64,000 nucleotides of DNA from Morganella morganii (lineage in GTDB: Bacteria; Pseudomonadota; Gammaproteobacteria; Enterobacterales; Enterobacteriaceae): positions 1,922,001-1,986,000 of the forward strand of contig NZ_CP066129.1 in the NCBI RefSeq assembly GCF_019242955.1, given 5' to 3'. The position numbers were made by a program, and so were the translations under genes. This document shows positions 57,907 to 64,000 of this stretch, piece after piece (position 1 is the first letter of the stretch; each line of letters opens with the position of its first letter). The notes beneath the pieces were generated by a model, which saw only the letters and a program-made list of their open reading frames with translations, made no database searches and was not told the DNA's origin.

Positions 57907-59922
57907 ATGAAAGGAAATTTAGCTTATTCAGCAACACTTGTTTTTTTATTATCCGGCTTCAACGCGTTTGCTTTTGACTCCTTTATCGTCATCGGTGACA
58001 GTATGAGTGACGGAGGGAACAGAGGTAATGACAGCAGATACCTGGCTGGCTCTCACAGTAAATTATACAATGAAATATTGTCTGAATATTATCTGAATAA
58101 ACCATTCATCCCCTCTAATTTTGGCGGCGATAATTATGCTGAAGGCGGTGCCACAGCAGATAAATTATCTCCGGCATCTATTCGCACCAGTGAACAGCAG
58201 ATCGATTTCTATCTGAGCAGAAACAACGGACGTGCGGACAAAAATGGCCTGTATGTTGTATGGATTGGCGCCAATGATATTTCGTATAACATAGTTAACA
58301 GCGTTAAAAAATTAGATTTTCATGGTTTGCTGCATAAGGGTGAGGATTATTTAATTTCACCATCGCCGGATCTTGCTGTTGCCAGTGTCAAAAAATTATT
58401 AGATGCAGGGGCAGGGTATGTTATTGCACCTAACATTCCAAAAGCTGGTTTATCTCCGTGGACATCAGTTTCGCTGTTCAGCTTTGCTGAGGATGCTTTG
58501 GGTGACAAATTCAACGCTCAAAAATTCTACAAACAAATGAATGATGAACTAAAAAACAAAGGTGAAATCAGCAGTGAAAAACAACGCAGAGAATATATTG
58601 TTGATGCCTTTAAAGCGGTATTAGATAAAAACGGATTACCAATTCCGCGTTCTGTTGTTAATGCGTATCAGCAGTTGGTAACCGATGTTGAAAACAGAAT
58701 TACCGGACAATTTAACCATACTATGGAAAAAGGGTTGTCCAAATTACACGGCAATATTATATGGGCTGATGTTGAAACACTATTTGACGAGATTATTCTG
58801 TCAGGAAAAGAATATGGCTTTGATGATGTTCTGGTTCCTGTGTGTCAAATCGGTGTCCGTTCTTTTCATTGTAAGGAAGGTGCAGAGACTTATCATGATG
58901 ATAAGGTATATTTATTCTCTGACTGGTTTCACCCCAGCCCTGAAGGTCATGCGCTTATCGCACAATATATCGCCTCTATTGTCGATGCCCCTTATTTTGC
59001 AACTTCCTTATCGAAATCATTAGAGAACCTCAACGCCACTCACCAATCGTTCCTGGATGGGCAGTTACAAAATTTACGTAATAACCCCGGAAATAATAAA
59101 CTTAATGTGTTTGGCGGGTTCAGCGGAAGCGCTAAATCAGCACAGGGAAACAGGATGGATCTGAGTGGCCGGGAAACCGCTAATGATCTTAACGTTGGCT
59201 TTTCCGTTCAGGAATCACCGGCATTTGCTTATGGCGGAATGATAAGTGCATCAGACGGCGATTATAAAGTTAATGACCAGTACCGGTATGATTCCCGCGG
59301 TGTGGTTGCATCGCTGTTTATACAATCCTCTGCGGATAATGGCTTATGGGGTAATATGAGTGCCCGTTTTGGCAGCCTGAGTCTGGATAATATCAAACGT
59401 GATATACAGTTAGGCAAAGCAACGCGGACAGAAAACGGAAAAACAAACGCTACAGGATTTGGGGTGTCACTCAATGCGGGTTATAACTACAACCTGACGG
59501 ATAATATCACCACCGGCCCTGTGATTGGTTATCAATACGATAAATACAAAGTTGACGGTTTCCGCGAAAACTCAGGCAGCAGTACCGCAATGCACTTCAG
59601 CTCTCAGAAACAGGAACGGCATGTGGTAAGCGGAGGATGGAATATCAGTACTCATTCCCTGCCGGTGAACCCTTATTTTGAAATAAAGTATCACCATCAT
59701 TTACAGGATGACGCGATGAGTGTCAGCGGAGCGCTTAACGGTACAGAAACATCATTTACCCGTACAGGCAAAAAACCGGAAAAAAACCGGACTTCTGTAA
59801 AATTAGGTGCTACTGCAGCATTGACCGATGACCTGAATGTATTCGGAACAATTAATTACAGCCATGAAGGTAATAACAATAACGCCATCAATTACACGTT
59901 TGGTGCCAACTATTCTTTCTGA
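57907..59922 (+). CDS. GDSL-type esterase/lipase autotransporter
   Basis: A 671-residue outer-membrane esterase. The signal peptide ends near residue 22 (FNAFA). The SGNH/GDSL catalytic domain has nucleophile Ser32 in GDSMSDGGN, WIGANDIS with the Asn, and a C-terminal Asp339-x-x-His342 in DWFHPSPEGH. From about 390 a 12-strand autotransporter barrel follows and ends INYTFGANYSF, with terminal aromatic Phe. It belongs with EstA/ApeE-like enzymes that stay at the cell surface and split short- or long-chain esters. ATG is at 57907 with AAGGATT upstream. It stands alone beside the secretion locus, and its GC content is intermediate. Confidence 0.92.
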   Translation: MKGNLAYSATLVFLLSGFNAFAFDSFIVIGDSMSDGGNRGNDSRYLAGSHSKLYNEILSEYYLNKPFIPSNFGGDNYAEGGATADKLSPASIRTSEQQIDFYLSRNNGRADKNGLYVVWIGANDISYNIVNSVKKLDFHGLLHKGEDYLISPSPDLAVASVKKLLDAGAGYVIAPNIPKAGLSPWTSVSLFSFAEDALGDKFNAQKFYKQMNDELKNKGEISSEKQRREYIVDAFKAVLDKNGLPIPRSVVNAYQQLVTDVENRITGQFNHTMEKGLSKLHGNIIWADVETLFDEIILSGKEYGFDDVLVPVCQIGVRSFHCKEGAETYHDDKVYLFSDWFHPSPEGHALIAQYIASIVDAPYFATSLSKSLENLNATHQSFLDGQLQNLRNNPGNNKLNVFGGFSGSAKSAQGNRMDLSGRETANDLNVGFSVQESPAFAYGGMISASDGDYKVNDQYRYDSRGVVASLFIQSSADNGLWGNMSARFGSLSLDNIKRDIQLGKATRTENGKTNATGFGVSLNAGYNYNLTDNITTGPVIGYQYDKYKVDGFRENSGSSTAMHFSSQKQERHVVSGGWNISTHSLPVNPYFEIKYHHHLQDDAMSVSGALNGTETSFTRTGKKPEKNRTSVKLGATAALTDDLNVFGTINYSHEGNNNNAINYTFGANYSF

Positions 59923-60054
59923 GTGTGATAAATCTTATTGTATTCATGGTGATCATCCTGTGGTCACCACACCAAAAAATAGCCTGCATTAATTGTTGAA
60001 CCGGCAATCATCAGTCATAATTGACGGATACCATCCGTCACAGGAGCTCACATC

Positions 60055-60645
60055 ATGATGAATCGCTTACGGAGCAGTCTGAAATATGGTGTTGTGATTA
60101 TATCACTGGCGCTGACCGGCTGCGCCACGGTCCCGGAGTCTATTAAAGGCAGCGGGACCACGATGCTGACCGATTTTCAGGCCGTTCAGAAAGCACCACA
60201 GGCCTATAAAGGAATGGAGGCGCGTTTCGGCGGCCGTGTACTCAGCGTGCAGAATCAGCCGGATATGACACAGCTGGAAATCGCGGTTATGCCGCTGAAC
60301 AGCACCGGTGCGCCATTCCTCGGTTCAACCATCACCGGGCGGATATATGCCCGGATCAACAGCTTTATGGAGCCGGATAACTTCCGTGATCAGTATGTCA
60401 CGGTGGTCGGGCTGATGAACGGCACGAAAACCGGTAAAATCGGCGACGTTCCGTACACATTCCCGGTTATTGATGTCACCGGTTTCCAGCGCTGGCACCA
60501 GGCCCGGCAGGTGATTATGCCGCCGCCGGTGTACGGGCCGGATCCGTGGCGCTGGCATAACGGCTACTACGGTGGTGGTTACTATGGCGGCGGCTGGTAC
60601 TATCCGCCTGGACCGGCAGTGGTGCAGGATTATTTAGTCCCTTAA
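60055..60645 (+). CDS. yeaY: YeaY, Slp-family outer membrane lipoprotein
   Basis: A 196-residue lipoprotein. The lipobox LTGC has Cys23, and the start could be either of two adjacent ATGs (60055 or 60058) after AGGAGC. The Slp/YeaY fold is visible in QAYKGMEARFGGRV and QLEIAVMPL. A Gly/Tyr/Trp-rich C-terminal tail (YYGGGYYGGGWYYP) is longer than usual. It precedes fadD, as yeaY does in E. coli. Slp-family proteins respond to starvation or stress. The role of YeaY is not known. Confidence 0.9.
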   Translation: MMNRLRSSLKYGVVIISLALTGCATVPESIKGSGTTMLTDFQAVQKAPQAYKGMEARFGGRVLSVQNQPDMTQLEIAVMPLNSTGAPFLGSTITGRIYARINSFMEPDNFRDQYVTVVGLMNGTKTGKIGDVPYTFPVIDVTGFQRWHQARQVIMPPPVYGPDPWRWHNGYYGGGYYGGGWYYPPGPAVVQDYLVP

Positions 60646-60949
60646 TCGCGCGGATTTGCGGGTATGGTAACCTTAAAGTTCAGCATAAAGGCGGATTTAA
60701 GTGTATAATCCCGCCGGTAGCGATAAGCCTGAATGATTATTTTCAGCGCGTTACAACTAATAAATTAAGAGGCGGCATTTGCCGCCTCGATTGTTATCTG
60801 GCTTTATAAAACAAATTAGTGATGTGACTCTCAACCTGAAACAGAAAAATTACCGGAAAACGCCGTTTTATGTAAATACTTTGTTTATGTAAATAATTTG
60901 TTAACACCAGCGGGTTATGAGATGAGCAGTAATAATCAGGAGTAAAACC
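60646..60949. other. Intergenic region with hairpin between yeaY and fadD
   Basis: About 300 bases without a gene. A perfect hairpin GAGGCGGC / GCCGCCTC (60769-60788, four-base loop) follows an A/T stretch; no T run follows, so it may be a weak terminator for yeaY. The rest contains the fadD promoter. No FadR site could be identified with confidence. Confidence 0.55.
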
Positions 60950-62641
60950 TTGGAAAGAGTCTGGCTTAAACACTATCCGGAAGATGTCCCGGCAGATATC
61001 AATCCTGACACCTATGCCTCGATGGCAGAGATGCTGGAGAATGCGGTATCGCGCTTTGCGGACCAGCCCGCCTTTATCAATATGGGCGAGGTGATGACCT
61101 ACCGGAAACTGGAAGAGCGAAGCCGTGCATTTGCCGCTTACCTGCAAAACGGACTGGGGCTGAAAAAAGGGGATCGCATCGCGCTGATGATGCCGAACTT
61201 ACTGCAATATCCGATAGCGCTGTTCGGTATTCTGCGGGCAGGGATGGTAGTGGTAAATGTCAATCCCCTCTATACACCAAGAGAGTTAGAACACCAGTTA
61301 AATGACAGCGGCTGTGCCGCGATTGTGATTGTCTCCAATTTTGCACACACCCTCGAAAAAATTGTTTATAACACCACGGTCCGTCATGTGATCCTGACCC
61401 GTATGGGGGATCAGCTTTCACGCCCGAAAGCCACGCTGGTGGACTTTGTGGTCAAATATATCAAACGGCTGGTACCGAAATATAACCTGCCGGATGCTAT
61501 CTCATTCCGCCGCGCTATCCATCAGGGCTACCGTATGCAGTATGTGAAGCCGGAAATCCACCGTGAAGACCTGGCATTTCTGCAATACACCGGCGGTACC
61601 ACCGGTGTGGCCAAAGGCGCGATGCTGACTCACCGCAATATGCTGGCTAACCTCGAACAGGCGCGCGCGGCGTATATTCCGGAACTGAAAGTCGGCAAAG
61701 AACTGGTTGTCACAGCGCTGCCGCTTTATCATGTATTTGCACTGACCGTGAACTGTCTGCTGTTTATTGAAATCGGCGGCCGTAACCTGCTTATCACTAA
61801 TCCGCGGGATGTCAGCGGGACGATCAAAGAGCTGGCTAAATATCCGTTTACGGCGATCACCGGGGTCAATACGCTGTTTAATGCCTGGGTCAACAATCCG
61901 GAGTTTCACAAACTTGATTTTTCCACACTGAACCTCTCTGTCGGCGGCGGTATGCCGGTGCAGAAAGCAGTGGCGGAAAACTGGGAAAAACTGACCGGCA
62001 AGCATCTGCTGGAAGGCTACGGGCTGACAGAGTGCTCTCCGCTGGTGGCCGGTAATCCGCATAACCTGAAGAGTTACAGCGGCAGTATCGGTTTCCCGGT
62101 GCCGTCCACAGAAATCCGTCTGCTGGATGATGACGGCACGGATGTGCACGAAGGGCAGCCGGGGGAAATGTGGGTCCGGGGTCCTCAGGTCATGAAAGGG
62201 TACTGGAATCGCCCGGATGCCACCGCCGAAGTGCTGAAAGATGGCTGGGTTGCTACCGGGGATATCGCACAGTTTGATGAAAATGGTTTTCTGCATATTG
62301 TTGATCGCAAAAAAGACATGATTCTGGTTTCCGGCTTCAATGTCTACCCGAATGAAGTTGAAGATGCGGTCATGCTGCATCCGGCTGTGCTGGAGTGTGC
62401 CGCTATCGGTGTGGAGAGTGAAAGCTCCGGTGAGGCCGTGAAAATTTTTGTTGTCCGCAAAGATAAATCACTGACAGAAGATGAGCTGCGCCTGCACTGC
62501 CGGCGCTATCTGACCGGCTATAAGGTCCCGAAAATCATTGAGTTTCGTGATGAATTACCGAAATCCAATGTGGGCAAAATTCTGCGTCGCGAGCTTCGTG
62601 ATGAGGAAAAGCACAAAACGGATGTTCAGCCGGTTGCATGA
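60950..62641 (+). CDS. fadD: Long-chain fatty acid-CoA ligase FadD
   Basis: A 563-residue acyl-CoA synthetase, about the length of E. coli FadD (561). It starts with TTG at 60950 ([14 protein letters not shown]) after CAGGAG, the same rare start as in E. coli. The ATP/AMP motif [18 protein letters not shown] (about 213-230) and the FACS motif region [20 protein letters not shown] (about 432-451) are intact. It activates exogenous fatty acids at the inner membrane for beta-oxidation. rnd follows about 150 bases later. Confidence 0.97.
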   Translation: MERVWLKHYPEDVPADINPDTYASMAEMLENAVSRFADQPAFINMGEVMTYRKLEERSRAFAAYLQNGLGLKKGDRIALMMPNLLQYPIALFGILRAGMVVVNVNPLYTPRELEHQLNDSGCAAIVIVSNFAHTLEKIVYNTTVRHVILTRMGDQLSRPKATLVDFVVKYIKRLVPKYNLPDAISFRRAIHQGYRMQYVKPEIHREDLAFLQYTGGTTGVAKGAMLTHRNMLANLEQARAAYIPELKVGKELVVTALPLYHVFALTVNCLLFIEIGGRNLLITNPRDVSGTIKELAKYPFTAITGVNTLFNAWVNNPEFHKLDFSTLNLSVGGGMPVQKAVAENWEKLTGKHLLEGYGLTECSPLVAGNPHNLKSYSGSIGFPVPSTEIRLLDDDGTDVHEGQPGEMWVRGPQVMKGYWNRPDATAEVLKDGWVATGDIAQFDENGFLHIVDRKKDMILVSGFNVYPNEVEDAVMLHPAVLECAAIGVESESSGEAVKIFVVRKDKSLTEDELRLHCRRYLTGYKVPKIIEFRDELPKSNVGKILRRELRDEEKHKTDVQPVA

Positions 62642-62659
62642 CACGGCATCAGACCGCAG

Positions 62660-62693
62660 AATAATAACGCCGGTATTTACCGGCGTTATTATT
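62660..62693 (+). terminator. Terminator after fadD
   Basis: AATAATAACGCCGGTA / TACCGGCGTTATTATT form a perfect 16-base-pair stem with a two-base loop, 18 bases past the stop. The downstream T tract is contained in the stem. Confidence 0.75.
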
Positions 62694-62792
62694 ATCAGTC
62701 CTGTTGTGACTATTGATTGAATTATCCTGATCTGATGAATTATTCTGTATCACATCACTTAACCATGTCGTTAAAGACTAAGAGAAGTCGTT

Positions 62793-63938
62793 TTGAATTA
62801 TCAGTTGATTACCAGCGATACACACCTGGCTGCCTATTGTGCGCAGGTTACAGGCAAACCTTATCTTGCTCTGGACACCGAATTTGTCCGGATCCGGACC
62901 TATTATCCGCATCTCGGTCTGGTTCAGCTTTATGACGGGGAGCATCTCGCGCTGGTCGATCCGCTGGGGATCACGGACTGGTCGCCGCTGAAAACATTAC
63001 TGACTGCGCCGGAGATGATCAAATATCTCCATGCCGGCAGTGAGGATATCGAAGTCTTTTTCAACAGTATGGCGTGTGTACCGCAACCGCTGGTGGATAC
63101 CCAGGTACTGGCTGCATTTACCGGTCATCCGCTTTCCTGCGGATTTGCCACGCTGGTGGAAACCTATCTCGGTGTCAGCCTGGATAAAAGTGAGTCCCGG
63201 ACTGACTGGCTGGCGCGTCCGCTGACAGAAAAACAGTGTGAATATGCCGCCGCAGATGTCTTTTACCTGCTGCCGCTGGCTGAAAAACTGACAGAAAAAG
63301 TCCGTGCAGCCGGTTACCTGGCATCAGCGGAAGAAGAGTGTGCGATGATGGCACAGCGCCGTATTGTACAGACTGACCCGGCGGAAGCCTACCGTGATTT
63401 CAGCGGTGCCGCGCAACTGCGTCCTCAGCAGCTGGCCTGTTTACAGAAACTGGCACAATGGCGGCTGGAACAGGCGCGTCAGCGCGATATGGCGGTAAAC
63501 TTTGTGGTGCGTGAAGAGCATCTCTGGAAAGTGGCGCGCTATATGCCATCATCACTGGGTGAGCTGGACGGGCTGGGCCTGACCGGACAGGAAATCCGTT
63601 GTCACGGCAGACGTCTGCTGGCATTAACGGAAGAGAGCCGTGCACTGGATGAGACAGATTATCCGGCACCGGTGGAAAATGTGTCCGATCATCCGTTATA
63701 CCGCAAAACCTTTAAGGCGATTAAAGCGCGTATTAACGAGCTGAGTGATGCGGAACAATTCAGCCCGGAACTGCTGGCATCACGCCGTCAGATCAATCAG
63801 TATCTGAATAAAATGTGGGGATTCAGAACCTCATCCGAAGTGCCGGAGCTGCTGAGCGGCTGGCGTAAACCGTTGCTGGAAAATGCACTGGCAGATGTGG
63901 TTACCGCCGTTGAGGCAGGGGCTGCCTGCGGGGAATAG
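62793..63938 (+). CDS. rnd: Ribonuclease D
   Basis: A 381-residue DEDD-type 3' exonuclease from a TTG start at 62793 (MNYQLITSDTHLAAYC), as in E. coli. The DEDD residues lie in LALDTEFVRIRTYY, FLHAGSEDIEVFF-type sequence (here YLHAGSEDIEVFF), LVDTQVL and the YAAADVFYLLPL segment. HRDC repeats follow (LQKLAQWRLEQARQRD). It trims tRNA 3' ends. It is complete and followed by a hairpin that probably serves the opposite strand. Confidence 0.97.
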   Translation: MNYQLITSDTHLAAYCAQVTGKPYLALDTEFVRIRTYYPHLGLVQLYDGEHLALVDPLGITDWSPLKTLLTAPEMIKYLHAGSEDIEVFFNSMACVPQPLVDTQVLAAFTGHPLSCGFATLVETYLGVSLDKSESRTDWLARPLTEKQCEYAAADVFYLLPLAEKLTEKVRAAGYLASAEEECAMMAQRRIVQTDPAEAYRDFSGAAQLRPQQLACLQKLAQWRLEQARQRDMAVNFVVREEHLWKVARYMPSSLGELDGLGLTGQEIRCHGRRLLALTEESRALDETDYPAPVENVSDHPLYRKTFKAIKARINELSDAEQFSPELLASRRQINQYLNKMWGFRTSSEVPELLSGWRKPLLENALADVVTAVEAGAACGE

Positions 63939-63947
63939 ACAGCAAAA

Positions 63948-63974
63948 AACACGGCGGGATATACCCGCCGTGTT
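63948..63974 (-). terminator. Terminator at the right end (minus strand)
   Basis: AACACGGCGGG / CCCGCCGTGTT with a five-base loop is followed on the minus strand by TTTTTT-GCTG. It ends the gene entering from the right edge and separates it from rnd. Confidence 0.82.
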
Positions 63975-63979
63975 ATCAG

Positions 63980-64000
63980 TTACAGTAACGATTCTTTATT
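63980..64000 (-). CDS. minE: Last codons of a minus-strand gene, probably minE
   Basis: Reading the minus strand from the right edge gives NKESLL and a TAA at 63980-63982, directly before a terminator on that strand. In E. coli and relatives minE lies next to rnd, convergent with it. Only six codons are visible, so the name rests on synteny alone. Confidence 0.35.
   Translation of the reverse strand, partial: NKESLL

Overview
The window reads as chromosome from a gamma-proteobacterium of the order Enterobacterales. Core proteins (AspS, RuvABC, ZnuABC, PykA, Zwf, FadD, Rnd) are close to their E. coli counterparts. Moderate GC in the core genes and the local gene order suggest the Morganella group, most likely Morganella itself; this is inference without a database search. 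No tRNA, rRNA, CRISPR array, complete insertion sequence or prophage was seen.

Layout. (1) 1-12.4 kb is conserved core: cmoA (5' end only), yecN, aspS-nudB-yebC-ruvC, ruvAB behind a LexA box, a class-I glutamine amidotransferase, znuBC/znuA diverging around a Zur box, mepM, lpxM. (2) 12.4-16.9 kb is an AT-rich insertion between lpxM and pykA. It carries one 1344-residue protein with an N-terminal NACHT/STAND-type NTPase and a C-terminal PD-(D/E)XK-like nuclease signature, a candidate stand-alone defence gene. (3) 17-22.6 kb: pykA, hexR (interrupted by a one-base A-tract insertion), zwf behind two HexR-like boxes, and mdtU-mdtJ-mdtI. (4) 22.9-31.7 kb: a nucleoside-salvage operon (HTH-ribokinase fusion, CNT transporter, nucleoside hydrolase), a two-component system beside the periplasmic methionine sulfoxide reductase pair msrPQ (HprRS/MsrPQ-like), a secreted YnfC-like protein and a small unknown gene. 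(5) 31.9-40.7 kb: the AI-2 uptake and processing locus, lsrACDBFG divergent from lsrRK. (6) 40.85-44.0 kb: yoaB, yoaA (divergent across a LexA-like box) and tsaB. (7) 44.2-59.9 kb is an accessory block between tsaB and yeaY, genes adjacent in E. coli. It holds a type I secretion locus on the minus strand (BapA-prefix protein, TolC, ABC transporter, HlyD, small protein, then a separately transcribed 41-residue-repeat protein), a 1.9-kb gene-poor AT-rich stretch, and a GDSL autotransporter esterase. (8) 60-64 kb: yeaY (slp family), fadD, rnd and probably the last codons of minE.

The two most unusual parts are the NACHT-nuclease protein and the type I secretion locus. The two probable secretion substrates lack RTX and Ig-like repeats and instead carry coiled coil and amphipathic-helix repeats. 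They share a similar hydrophobic C-terminal end.

A caution on quality: three minus-strand genes (hexR, the small gene at 47731-48193 and the repeat protein at 44251-47350) are each broken by exactly one extra A in an A tract. This looks like systematic homopolymer miscalling, although slippage-based variation cannot be excluded from sequence alone.
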